In this document: piece by piece, positions 1 to 11,363 of the stretch | Layout: every line of letters starts with the position of its first letter | Numbering within the stretch: the stretch's first letter is position 1 | Source: Dendrolimus kikuchii | Taxonomy: Eukaryota > Arthropoda > Insecta > Lepidoptera > Lasiocampidae | Direction of reading: 5' to 3' | Assembly (NCBI GenBank): GCA_019925095.2 | Contig: CM034401.1 | Location: 11,505,338 to 11,569,337, forward strand | Length of the DNA: 64,000 nucleotides | Notes under the pieces: generated by a model | The model's database searches: none | What the model saw: only the letters and a program-made list of their open reading frames with translations | Told to the model about the DNA's origin: nothing | Made by a program: the position numbers and the translations under genes

Positions 1-944
1 ATGATGGTTTCAAATCGGTTGTGACATTTGCTGACCGCTGTCATGGCACACTCGATTCGCTCGCTCGGCTTGTGGGCTTTAGTCTGCATTTTTAAACTGT
101 TTTAAATGTTTTTTACATTGACCACTACCTTTCTTCAACATTTCTCGTCTTTAGACATAAGAAATAAGTACACCATTTTGAAAGAAATAGGAATGTTTAC
201 AAAAAAAAATCATATCTCAAAAACTACATGTCTCCTAGACATGGGGGTCGCAGAAGGGAGAAGTACTCCTCGCCCCCCCTTCCCCCTCCGCTCCCCACTA
301 CTTAAAATTCAGTGACCACTATTGTAAAGTTTAACCGAAGTTTGTATTTCAAAAGTACCTTTACCAAGAAATATCTTGCTATAGGCGTTTTTCAAATACA
401 AACTTATTAGGCTTGTTCTTGCTCGGTCACTGAACGGAGCGATCCGTACTAGTACAATTTGTCAGATGTCCTAATTCGGTCTTTTAGTACAGTTTAGTAC
501 ACTGAACGAATAAGAATTATATTTTGATTTTCCTTCATACTTTGCAGGCTTAGGACTGTCATTCTAATCAATACCAGTTTATTATTTACATAAGTTATTT
601 GGATATTAAATTATCTGTGATATTTTTTCTTATTGCATTATATAAGATATCAAAATTTTATAGGTATTTGTCCGGTTATTTTAGAATCAGAATGTAACCA
701 TATTGTTGCTGCTGGTTCAGTCAGAATCAACCGCTTTCCGTGTTTGTTTTGCGACAGTTTGTAGTATAGTACCAGTGACAAGGAATACATCGCAAATTCA
801 TACTATTCTATATGATCACGAACGGTGAAGTACTAAATGAACGATGTCCTAAAACAGAGAAGCAATAGTTCATTCAATTCAGTGTCGGGAATTTATCCCT
901 TTAAGTACATAGTACATGTACTACACAAGCCTAAAACTTATATA
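1..944. other. no recognisable feature
   Basis: AT-rich sequence without a supported gene. The C-rich stretch near 275-300 (cgccccccct) has a loose relative near 61,185 (ctcccctcccaactccacac), each followed by acttaaaattca; probably an old repeat. Confidence 0.4.
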
Positions 945-1330
945 ACACTAGCTGTCGCGGCAGACGTTGTCCTGCTCTGAAAAATTAAAATCCAGAACCC
1001 GATTCCAGTGCCACCTACCGGGTGTAATTGTGGATCTAAACCACCAGGGACCCACTCAAACACACATAAAATTTCAACAAAATCATAGAACACGATTTCA
1101 GTGCCTAGAATTTTGTTTAGATTAATGGGTTACATTATTGAAGTTTTAGTAGTGTTCTCTAATTTTTATATAGCCTATATTAATCAGGGATAATGTAGTA
1201 TTTTAATAGTGAAATAATTTTTGTAATTAGTCCAGTAGTTTTTGAGTTTATTCATTACAAACATACAAAAATACAAATCTTTCCTGTTTATAATATTGAC
1301 ATAGATATACATGTCTATAATTAAAAACTG
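945..1330 (+). repeat. SINE-like dispersed repeat (diverged)
   Basis: actagctgtcgcggcagacg, cagtgccacctaccggg, then agtagtttttgagtttattc and a tataatattgacatag end. Resembles the class of repeat at 57,645 but is more diverged. The flanking 1-944 holds no gene I can support. Confidence 0.5.
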
Positions 1331-2527
1331 AAAAATGCAATATTGTTTTTTGGTTTTTAATTATAGTCATGTGGTCTTACTCTTAGAGAGTTGGAGTAAG
1401 TTTTAATGCTTCTTTATAGTTCTTAATGAAGCATTTACTTTAACTGTCTACGACTAACAGCCGTTTTCAATAAGCTATCTATCCGTCTTTAGTATAAGTT
1501 TCAAGTTACTCTCCGATAGACAAAGCTATCTCTAGTAACGTCATTCGCCTATCTGTCAAAATCAACCAGTAGGTAACTTGACTTTTTGAAAATAAATAGT
1601 AATTTCTATTAATAATGGAAATTGGAATACTTTGGTAGTGACGATAGCCATATGGAATTATTTCAAATTATAATTGATTGTGATGAAGACAGTGACAGTG
1701 ATACCGATAGCACAAGGTTACAGAATAAGTATAAACCATGTGTGAATTATATTTAAATGATTACGAATTTGCATACAGAAGACTGAACAAAAGTGCTGTA
1801 AATGAATTAAAAAATTTAATACAACCCTATTTGAGTGTAAAATCTAAAAGGTGAGATTAATTTTAATGTTTTTATTAACTTAAGTACCTCTATATTTGTG
1901 ATATCAAATTTCAATTAAGTTTTAACTTTTCCAAGAATAATGGTATATCTCCCCTTCATCAGTTGCTTCTGGCTCTACAATTCTATGCATTGGGTACCAT
2001 GCTAGTGTCTATTGCAGATTTTATTGGAGTGTTAATAGCATCTGCTAGTGGTATTGTCTCCGATGTATCTAAAGCTATAGCAAAATTACACCCAAATTTT
2101 GTTATATTACAAAGTCACACTCAACAAGAATTTTAAAATATTACTGGGTTTCCCAGAGTACATGGTGTCATAGATGGCACTTATATATTAATACATTCAC
2201 CTAATAAAATTCACACTCTTAAATTTATATATACTCCTATTGTATATCTATACTTATCCACACCAAGTATCTATCTATACCTATTTACAGGTCACAAAAA
2301 ATATAATGTTTTTTGCAGATTTCAGCATAGGAGAGGAATTTAGAAATAGAAAAGGAACATTCTCTATCAATGTCCAAGTTATGTGCAATGCCTCATTGGT
2401 GTTTCAAAATGTTGTTGCTCGGTGGCCAGGATCCACTCATGATGCAACTATATTTAACCATTCTGATTTAAAAGGTATTTTAAATTCGGTCGTTTATTGA
2501 GTAATAATATGTGACACATTTATTATT

Positions 2528-2678
2528 GAGCCTTAAGAACAGACAAGCGTGCATGACAAGAGTTATGAATGTCAAAGAAGCAAGTGAGGTGTGTAAGAAT
2601 AAGCCTAAATGGCGCTCTGTTGTTCGTGCCTACCCCGCAAGGGAATTGGCGTGAAGTTATGTATGTATCTATGTATGT
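2528..2678 (+). mobile_element. 5'-truncated LINE 3' end with 12-bp target duplication
   Basis: 151 bp encoding LKNRQACMTRVMNVKEASEV then [24 protein letters not shown], followed by a gtatgtat-type tail. Flanked by acatttattatt at 2,516-2,527 and 2,679-2,690. It is the extreme C-terminus of a non-LTR element (RTE-like; clade uncertain) and is the same family as 5,897-6,119. It interrupts the Harbinger transposase. Confidence 0.8.
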
Positions 2679-3074
2679 ACATTTATTATTATTTGAATAT
2701 GGCACTGGATTGTATAAAAATACTATTTTTAACAGATCTTTGTGAACAAGGTCGGCTTGGGAATCGCTGGTTGCTTGGTGATAGCGGTTATCCATGTAAG
2801 CCTTATCTTCTCACGCCATTACTCAATCCAAATACTCCAGCTGAGCAACTAAATAATGAATCACATATGAAAACAAGAAATACTATAGAGAGGTAAGCTT
2901 TGTTTAGTGTAACAGAATTTTGATAGTAATAATGGCTGTGTATCTAGACATTAGTTCATATTTTTTTCTTATTCATAGTCCAACATAGAGTATTACTGTT
3001 CAGAATTCACCATGCATACTATGGCTTTTTAGGTTGTAATATGCTTATGAAAGTAATAATTAAAGACAAGTAAT

Positions 3075-3207
3075 ATTTTCTTAAGTTTTCGCGACTTGTA
3101 TACATAATAAAACTACGTTTTAACGGTTTTAATACGTCGAAAACGTCGGAAAAACCAAAATCAAATAAAATTACCGCGCTTAAAACCGTTAAAACGTAGT
3201 TTTATTA
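3075..3207. mobile_element. 133-bp inverted Penelope-like composite with 14-bp target duplication
   Basis: Two short PLE ends head-to-head: 3,075-3,131 matches the - oriented terminus (attttcttaagttttcgcg ...) and about 3,133-3,207 matches the + oriented terminus ending gttttatta. Flanked by taaagacaagtaat at 3,061-3,074 and 3,208-3,221. It sits inside an intron of the Harbinger transposase remnant. Confidence 0.9.
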
Positions 3208-4332
3208 TAAAGACAAGTAATTGATATTTATATTCATAAATAAATATTTATATTACAAGTTTAAGTAATTTTATCTAATGTAACATTATATAACTGAAAC
3301 ATTATTATTGCAGGTGCATTGGTGTCTGAAAAAGACGATTTTCTGTAGTAGCATTTGAAAAGCAGATTAAAACTAGAAATTGCAAGCCATTTTTGTAGCC
3401 ACTGCTATTCTGCATAATATGGCCAGAAGCATCAATTTGGAAGAAATAGAGCCAGAGATATCAATGCCTATTATAATATCACAGGAAAATAATATAGTTG
3501 ATAATAATAACTTTCCTTCAGAATGTGCATCTGAAAGGCAATTACTAATAAATAATTACTTTCAAAGATAATTATAAAAATATTGACTATTTCCAAAATA
3601 AAGACAGCATTGTGTCATATGATTTCGTTTTATTTAGCTTTGCTATATTTATGTCTAATGATTTAAGATTAAAATCAGTTTTAAATGAAACAATTTCATA
3701 CAAAATTATGTTTTAATTCATATACACATACTCATATACATATTCTATTCTACACTTAATTTTAAAAAAATTACCTCACTTATAATTTAATTGCTACATA
3801 ATATACAATATACAAATTATTTGCCTGTTGAATTTAAAAAAATTATCTAATAAAATCTCCTTTTCCTAATTTTCTAAGTAAATTTTTTTTCTTTTTCACT
3901 ATAAGGTACTCTGCCAAAGCATTTTCCCTACTTATGCGAGAGCTTTACATTTCTCCTCCTCCATCTTTTGTTTCTGTTTGACTGTAAAAAAAAAGGGTTA
4001 ACAAGTTAATAAAATTGCTATAAATACTTGGATTTAATGATACTTTGAATGTAATATAGATGTTAATAATTAGCTTTGTGAATATTTACAAAAAGAAAGT
4101 TTTAACTTAGCTACATAACTAATGCAAAAATTATAACATTTGGGGTTAATTCATTAACATTCATTGACTACCCTGCCATATTAAAATAATTTATTTTCTA
4201 TTGTCTCGAGTAGATGAGATTGACTATCAACACTAATTAGTGTTTGTGCTACCCCTTGCTCTAAACAAATAATTTCTATAAATAACTATACAATTAAATT
4301 AAAAACCAGTACCAACTAAATGCTATTCATAA

Positions 4333-5117
4333 TTAATGCCTTATTCCTAAATACTGATAATAGTAGTAACATAACAACAACCTACCAAAACTACCACTAC
4401 CACTAGCCCTGCTTAAAAACCAATTATTTTGTTTAGGAGGAGGTGTCTCAAGAATTTGTATTTCTTTTGACAATTTCTCCTCATCACCACCAACACATAC
4501 ACCATCACCACTTGTTTCCCCACCAATAGTTGTAACATCACCCATCACTATATGCAAATTTGTTTCAGTTGTCGCATCTCCACCAAACTCCATAGAAATA
4601 CCTTGGCATGTACTGCCCAAGAGTGAGGCTACTTTATCTAGCCATTCATCCGGTGGAAAGTAGTCCTTACCACCTCCAGTCTGTAACAAAGAGCATAATT
4701 ATTTTAAATAAGTACCTGTGTCAAAACAACTAAATTCAACGTGATTGAACAATAAATTAAAATCACAAAACTTATGAAGGATGCTCCTCATGTTTGCACA
4801 GCGTTAGCGAGCTGATTTCTTTAAGTTTTCCCATTTCAAATGAAATTGCACTGGAGTTCGCGGGTAACTCTTGTGACTGAAAAGTTAAACTCATTGGTCA
4901 AGGTTTGCCAAGCCTGTTCCTTTAATTTATTGTTAGTGGCATTTGTTGCCTTATTATTTATTACTTTATTGGCCGCCACAAGTAGTATCAGCAACATTGT
5001 CTCACCTCTTGACATCAGCGTTGATTTTGTTGACTGAAAACACATTTCTATCAAAACTTGAACGGAATGTAAAATAAATTATCACCAAAGTAGTTTATAG
5101 ATACTTACAGGTTTCAT
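4333..5117 (-). pseudogene. Myb/SANT-like DNA-binding protein of the Harbinger element
   Basis: ATG at 5,117 starts a 9-bp exon (MKP, donor gtaagt) followed from 5,033 by STKSTLMSRGETMLLILLVA. The next pieces are KEQAWQTLTNEFNF, then after a frame change TPVQFHLKWENLKKSAR. Another exon from 4,680 reads TGGGKDYFPPDEWLDKVASL. The trihelix-like WxxLxxEFN ... WENLKKxAR ... TGGG pattern is typical of the second Harbinger protein, which helps nuclear import and end binding. It is broken by a frameshift near 4,850 and a stop after SAR. Confidence 0.75.
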
Positions 5118-5896
5118 TTTATTCTACACAAAATTAAACATAAGAAATAAGATACAAGAAAGTCGTGAAACGCATTTAAACAAAACAAAAACACAAAATG
5201 ACAACTGCCGGTTGTTAAACCATACACGTTTCGTTTCATTATTGATTTTATTAAAAAGTACGGTAAATCAAATGAAAAAAATATTCTTATTTATGTTTTG
5301 ATTTGTCGTTGTAAAAAAGTAATTTATTATTGTAAATAATACAATAAATAAATAAATAAAAAAACAAAAAATAAGTCTAGTTTTAACGCAAACAAGGGAT
5401 AGATTTACTGTTACTAATGGTCGGGGATAGCGATCTATCTGTAATCTTAGATAAGTTCTTAGAATGTTATAACTCAATGGATAAGTTATTGAAAACGGCC
5501 GTAAGACCAGTGGTCTTTATAAGTCATACTAAAGTTGTTGGAGTATCATTATTATTAATTAAAGGGTACAATTTAAATGCTCACCAAAATATTTTTTTGT
5601 CCCTAAGACTAAGTACCAAGTAAAATATATTAACTTCATATAAATTTAATCCACTCTATACCGAGGTGCCTAAAAAACAAAGTTTCACGTTCCAAAATAA
5701 ATATACACACATCAGAATAATTGTACGTATTCTATTTAAATTCTTTTTGCTTATCAAAATAGATAAATGCTCACCAAATATTGTTTTACTAAAATAGTAA
5801 CATTCAAACCGAAAATTACAGTTCTAAATAGCTTTAGTGTAATCAAATTATCCAATCTGAATCCAAAACATATTATTGTTAAACTAAGATTACAGT

Positions 5897-6119
5897 GGAT
5901 GGATGCAGAAGTCGTAGAAGGCCATTACACACCTTCCATGATCAAATTGATCGTGTACTAGCAGAAGGTGATGTCAGGAGCCTTAAGAACAGACGAGCGT
6001 GCATGACAAGAGCTATGAATGTCAAGGAAGCAAGTGCGGTGTGTAAGAATAAGCCTGAATGGCGCTCTGCTGTCCGTGCCTACCCCGCAAGGGAACTGGC
6101 GTGAAGTTATGTATGTATA
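5897..6119 (+). mobile_element. 5'-truncated LINE 3' end with 12-bp target duplication (second copy)
   Basis: 223 bp encoding FHDQIDRVLAEGDVRSLKNR then RACMTRAMNVKEASAVCKNK and [18 protein letters not shown], with the same gtatgtat tail as the copy at 2,528. Flanked by taagattacagt at 5,885-5,896 and 6,120-6,131. Very short copies with perfect duplications suggest recent, heavily truncated insertions. Confidence 0.8.
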
Positions 6120-6226
6120 TAAGATTACAGTTGTTTCCCTTTACTTACTTACCCTGCAACCCGAACTGCCGCCACCGGCACTTTTTCTTTTGTTAGTTTT
6201 TTAAAAAGTTTATGTGATTGACTGAT

Positions 6227-6754
6227 AATAAAACTACGTTTTAACGGTTTTATGCGCGGTAATTTATTTGATTTTGGTTATTCCGACGTTTCGGCCACTT
6301 TTCAGTGGCCGTGATCACGGAAGACAAAAATGTCAAGTGTCTACGAGTATTGTTAAAGTTTTATTTAGCGTACCGCCAACTTGTTCACTATTTTAATTAT
6401 TTAGTTTAAATTTTGTTTATGGTTATTATTTACTCTATGGGAGCCTAATCTAATTTATCACCGCTTCGCAACATGTTATAACTTGAAGAGAAGAAGCGGC
6501 GCTAGAAACTCTTCAGCAAACATGCCTAGCTTTAATAATTTTATATAATAGTAAAATGGGTGGAAGGAAAATACAAGAAATTATCAATCAAGTTGGTTTG
6601 TGCTCCGGTGCACGACATCTTTGTCTTCCGTGTTCACGGCCACTGAAAAGATGCCCAAACATCGGAATAACCAAAATCAAATAAATTACCGCGCTTAAAA
6701 CCGTTAAAACGTAGTTTTATTATGTATACAAGTCGCGAAATATTAAGAAAATAT
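6227..6754. mobile_element. 528-bp inverted Penelope-like composite with 14-bp target duplication
   Basis: The left part (6,227 to about 6,618) is a - oriented terminus, pseudo-LTR and 3' region ending near the C-terminal coding tail. The right part (about 6,619-6,754) is an inverted pseudo-LTR end. Flanks carry tgtgattgactgat at 6,213-6,226 and 6,755-6,768. No coding capacity remains. Confidence 0.9.
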
Positions 6755-6768
6755 TGTGATTGACTGAT

Positions 6769-7827
6769 TTTAACTATTGCGTTCCTTAAAGTGCAATTGA
6801 TAAATCTTTAATATAAATTAATCTTATAAGTACCTATAAATATAATAAAACATAATGTCGTCTCTTTTGTTTTATTTTCCTACCAGAGATTCATTTTTAC
6901 TTACCTTAATCATTTGTGTTGCAGTAATGTTGAGAGTGAAGTATTTATTTGGCTATATTATGATATTTTAATCAAATTCATAAAACAATATACAAGCAAC
7001 ATGTGTTAGGAATACGCAATATTATATTTGGTATTAAAAATAATTGTACGCTCGACCGTTTGCTTTTTTGCCTCAGCAAAAATGACTAAATTGAAGGTGG
7101 TGAAACTAAATATTGGTAATATCTATTTAGCGATAATATAAAATATTTGGTCTGAAATTAGCTTTAAAGGCGTTTATATATTTTTATGGCATAGCATAAA
7201 AAGGAAAATGGTTACATTTCTACAGTACTTCATGAAACACAATTTGGCGAGCATTTATCCATTCTGGCAGGTATTTATCCATTCTGCATTTCTGGTAGGC
7301 GTTTAAACACAAGCCTTAATTAAATGTAGGTATTCATTATTAATCAAATGTATACCTTATGTGACAAAAAACCATAGTGCGATAGCTGGTATCTTAGTAT
7401 TTTTACCATTACAGTAATTTTCCACTTTATACGAGGGATGTGTTTCAGACAAAATTGTGTTAAGCAAGATTTACATATAGCGGGGATAGATGAAATAACA
7501 AGCCAAATAAAAAATTAAAGTGCTTTTTTTCAAAAATCAAACAGAATCACCTTATTCATTGTTACAGATTTTTAGTTATTTGTTTGATCCATAAAATTAC
7601 ATTAGAAATAGTTATCTAAAATTTTCTCAGTAGCATTTTGTTTGCATTCTTGCTAAACTCTTCCATAACAAATGACACTGTTTTGTATTACTCACCTAAC
7701 ACTTATAATAATTGAAGGTTTATAAACTGAGTTATTATTGTATACCATATATATGGTTCAACATACAGCATTTTGCTGACACTGTAGCCTGCTTTAAGCT
7801 ACTTTAATATTACTATAAATAACACTT
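6769..7827. other. intergenic or 5' intronic DNA, no recognisable feature
   Basis: AT-rich, no open frame or motif of note. A short local duplication (atttatccattctg, near 7,254 and 7,271) is the only structure seen. I looked here for the missing first exon of XPF and did not find it. Confidence 0.4.
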
Positions 7828-8989
7828 GATAGCTAAAGGCTCCCCGAAGCGGTATTATTCAGGGTGGGAAGTCATGCGCATACCTGCGTCTCCGGATGCC
7901 AGCCAACCGCCGGCGTCCGCGTGGAGTCGCATTAGTACGCGCAATAATACTCCTCTCCCTATCTCGTTCGGCGGCCTCTTTGAGAGACATTACCGTCTCA
8001 CAAAAAGTAACCGCAGCCCCCCAGGTATCGCTGCTATGCAGCATGGCTTTCACCAGACTGCAGAGCGAGTCGATCGCTCCTACTTGTGTCTCGAGTTCGA
8101 AACGCTGCGGCGCCCATGCCGCGCACTCGACTAGCGTGTGAAACGCCGTGTCGGGTGCGCCGCACTGGCGGCATTCCGGGGAAGGCAAGCAGCCCACAAT
8201 GCGACACAGATACTTATCGAAACACCCGTGTCCGGTAAGTATCTGTGTCATCCTGAAGGTCAGGGTTCCGCTTTCGCGGGTGACCCATTCCATCAGCTGC
8301 GGCCTGATTGCCTCCACCGTGTAGCCGCCGGCCGCAGGGTTTTCCAACTCTTGAGACCAGATGGCGAGCATGGAGGCGGTTTCCCGCTTCCTGATCGCCT
8401 CGATTTCGACCTGGCAGAAGACCAGGCCGCGAGCGAGAGCATCCTGTCGGGAGCGCCGCACTTTCGCCAGTACGTCCGCCTGGAGAGGCCAGGGCGGATC
8501 GCCTGCCAAAAGTGTCGACGCCGTCCACGACACTGTACGGTACCCTCGAATGGTCCTCACGGCCAGAACCCGCTGCGCCCGGTGCAGCAGAGTTCTATTG
8601 TGGCGGTGAAGTGCAACGGACCAAACGGGTGCACCGTACAGGGCCATACTCCGAAGGATGCCCGGGACCGGAACCCGAAGGATCCAGTCATAACCCACGT
8701 TACAAAGAATCGGCCCGAGGACCGACCCCTGTGGAACGCCGCACGCGACGCGTCGCCGACCTAACACGGGATTGCCGGACTCACCGCCCTCCCAAAGGGT
8801 ATGTCGATCCTGCAGGTACGCGCCCAACAGCCTCGTGAGGTACGGGGGGACTCCATGCGCGCGGAGCCCCTCCCTGATCGTCTCATGAGGGAGGCTGTTA
8901 AAGGCGTTCGCTATGTCTAGCGACACCGCAAGAACGACATCCTTCGCTTGGACGGCTTCGTCCGTCAACGTTCGAAATGTGTAAACCAT
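7828..8989 (-). pseudogene. R1-clade LINE remnant with the YADD block deleted
   Basis: A 376-codon open frame (8,989-7,859) from RT motif A (SLDIANAFNSLPHETI) through CGVPQGSVLGPIL. It jumps from GYDWILRVPV to GILRSMALYGAPVW, skipping the YADD catalytic block that should lie between. The connector and RNA-binding tail follow: HGCFDKYLCRIVGC, CRQCG...HTLVECAAW (the CCHC finger typical of R1/TRAS/SART proteins). The frame is open despite the deletion. GC content and codon use differ from the AT-rich surroundings, as expected of a recent insertion. Confidence 0.88.
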
Positions 8990-10422
8990 ACATCATACAT
9001 AGCCAACATGATAATTGATGCTTGTATCTGTACATCTATGGCATCATAACCCCCCTATGAACAGACCAATTTTAATCCTTTTTTTTGTTTGAAGGTGATG
9101 TGATTGAGATAGTTCTTATCTATAATTTATGCTGATCTGTTAAGGCATTTAAAGATCAAGTGCTCATGTTCTAATGGACAAAACGAGTACCAACCAACTT
9201 TTACATGTTTGATTGATTTGATATTTAGTGTACTCTTACTTCAGTGGTATTACAAAGACATGGGAACCTTAAGCTGATGTTGCAGCATCAAGTAGTCTGC
9301 TACTGTGAGCCTGCAACTCCTCAGCAACTTCAGAAGATATATTGCGTTTAGGCTCAATAGTACGTTACTAATGAGTTAGTATTCGATCGATCATGATTGA
9401 TTGGAAAAAAAAACTAGTATTTAAAAAGATTGAAATAAAAATTTACAAAACTGTGGACTCAAAAAAAAAAAAAACCTCTAAAAATATAATAAAAATGTTT
9501 GTTGATCCTTAAAGTACCTACCTATATCGTAATATTTTGAATCAAGAGTCATCACATAGGGAAACGGTTAATTAAATTAAATAAAAATGATTACAAATAA
9601 AAAGAAGGTTGGTAATGATTTAAATAAGTGTTGTCCCTATTTAGTGTTTAACGGATAATATAATATTATACCATCTCACTACATTTTGAGGTACCAATAG
9701 GTTACCATTTTGAGGTATCATCCATTGGCAAATGGCAATGAAACAACTTAGATAATTTACACTCTTATCTAAGTGAAGCAAGTACCATAAAAATTGATGG
9801 TATAGCTGTATATCCATATGGTTAAACTAAACTATAAAAAAAAAACCTTATTGAAATAGAAAATAATGCACATCATTGGAGCCGTTTCTATGATACAACA
9901 AATTATAGTTGTGTGCGTCTGACTGTGTGTGTGATACAGGTGAAGTTTGCGTGTGAGCCTCTATGACAAAATCCATTAAGATATGGCGAAAAATACGCGC
10001 AGGAGTCTCAAAGCTGATTTTGATGAAAACTATGGGGGGGGGGGGTTCTATATCTCCTGGCGTCCCTCGCAAGGCCGTGAAGAGATCGTGATGTGGTTAG
10101 CGCAACATGGGAGCGTCTCTATTAATAGTTGCTCTATCTCACTCGCACATCATCCATCCTGCTCATACATTGTGCTATGTATTGTACTAGCTGTACAACT
10201 TGTTAATATTTGTACATAAGGTTACCGTTTCCAAAATAAATAAGTTCACTTCAGTTCTTATCAGCACTCGACAATAAATATTACTCTGCCATCTGAAGTA
10301 TTCTTTAATCTCTGCCTCTCGCTGATACACTGTATTATTACACCGACCCACAGTGTAGCTTGTAAAGATCAATTTATGTGTTAGAATGTCTAACAACAAA
10401 CTTAGTTGATGTAACTTACCGG
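8990..10422. other. no recognisable gene; one shared repeat segment
   Basis: AT-rich, with an A run near 9,460 and a G run at 10,034-10,045. The stretch ggtgaagtttgcgtgtgagc near 9,940 has a relative near 18,020, in an XPF intron, so it belongs to an unnamed dispersed repeat. Confidence 0.4.
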
Positions 10423-11121
10423 GCATGGGTGCTTCGATAAGTATCTGAATCAGATTGTGGGCTGCCTGCCTTCCCCTCAATGCCGCCAGTGTGGCGCACG
10501 TGACACGGCGTTTCATACGCTGGTCCAGTGCGCAGCATGGGCACCGCAGAGATTTGACTTCGAGACCCTCGTAGGCCCTATCGATTTGCTGGGCAGTTTG
10601 GTGCAAGCCATGCTGCATAGCGACGATCATTGGGTGGGTGCGGCCAATTTCTGCGAGACTGTCATGTCTCAAAAGGAGGTCGCGGAACTAGAAAGGGAGA
10701 GAGGTGCGCATGCGTCCCGCGGGTACCGACGTCAGTCGGGGTCCCGGAGACGCAGATATGCGCAAGATCTCCTCCCGTAATACCGCTGCAGGGGCCCTCT
10801 AGCATCTAGGGAGCAGAGGAGTCTTCACCCCTGTCGATGAAGTGAATTTGCCTTTCCCGGGGCATTCTCAAGCACTGATGCGCTAGGATCAGCGTGGGCG
10901 TAACTACGTTCTAAGTCTCACGCTCTTCCTGCCATAAGCGCGGGGCACATGGGAGGAGGGTGGTTTTAGTGGAGTATTGAGTCTTCGAGTCTCCACACAA
11001 GCCGACGATTTGGCTCTGGTGCGCCCATTCGTGGGTGACACCTCTCATCGATTTGGTCTAGTTCCTAGTAAAGGACCCGGTAGTGTGCGAAACGCATTTC
11101 CCCGCTTCAAAAAAAAAAAAA
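10423..11121 (+). mobile_element. 5'-truncated R1-clade LINE with 3' UTR and poly(A)
   Basis: Begins abruptly at GHGCFDKYLNQIVGCLPSPQ, continues CRQCGARDTAFHTLVQCAAW to a stop at 10,780, then a ~330-bp GC-richer 3' UTR and a 12-A run at 11,109-11,121. The protein closely resembles the C-terminus of the copy at 7,828-8,989 in opposite orientation. It lies just upstream of the first recognised XPF exon. Confidence 0.85.
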
Positions 11122-11210
11122 GCATGGCTAGGTTTACAAAAATTGCTAATTTAAAATGATAAAATATTAACATATTTATTAACCCCACATTATTGACTTT
11201 TCCTTTACAG

Positions 11211-11363
11211 AGGATTGAATTACAACAACATACTATTGAATTTACTTTGGGTATATAAAGATCCTAGCAATTTAGTTCTCATTCTAAATAGCAGTGATCA
11301 TGAAGAAAAATACTTTACTGAAAAGTTTCAATTAGCAGCTTTACCAAATCTAGGAACAGAAAG
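11211..11363 (+). CDS. ERCC4: XPF exon a (helicase-like domain start)
   Basis: Acceptor tcctttacag precedes the exon, and donor gtattc follows. It begins with the last base of a codon and encodes [15 protein letters not shown] then NLVLILNS, aligning with the XPF segment after the start (human GLGADRLL...LVLVLNTQ). It ends in phase 2 (GTE-R). The preceding exon must end in phase 2, with a codon lacking its final A. Confidence 0.9.

Larger units (their letters stand above)
1660..3571 (+). pseudogene. HARBI1-like Harbinger transposase remnant
   Basis: DDE_4-type nuclease of PIF/Harbinger elements. Pieces in order: YRRLNKSAVNELKNLIQPYL ending at a donor at 1,850; from 1,936 GISPLHQLLLALQFYALGTM; ITGFPRVHGVIDGTYI with the first catalytic Asp; NVQVMCNASLVF and RWPGSTHDATIF with the second; [20 protein letters not shown], an intron (2,893-3,313), CIGV*KRRF with the Trp replaced by a stop; then AIFVATAILHNMA and the end at 3,571. 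There is also a stop before NITGFP and a LINE insertion at 2,528. Non-functional; order and motifs leave little doubt about the family. Confidence 0.85.
1440..5530. mobile_element. decayed PIF/Harbinger DNA transposon
   Basis: Two convergent genes of a Harbinger element, a DDE transposase on + and a Myb/SANT-like protein on -, lie between imperfect terminal inverted repeats. The clearest shared core is gccgttttcaataa at 1,460-1,473 and its complement at 5,485-5,498. The exact ends were not fixed. It carries two nested insertions (LINE scrap 2,528-2,678 and PLE composite 3,075-3,207). Harbingers need both proteins; both are broken here. Confidence 0.75.

Noticed and set aside
5417..5623. Small + frame as the missing XPF first exon
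   Set aside because: No similarity to the XPF start, wrong exit phase, and it overlaps the terminal repeat region of the Harbinger element.
8138..8838. Several long open frames on + between 8.1 and 8.8 kb
   Set aside because: Shadows of the GC-richer R1-clade remnant on -, with no recognisable motif.
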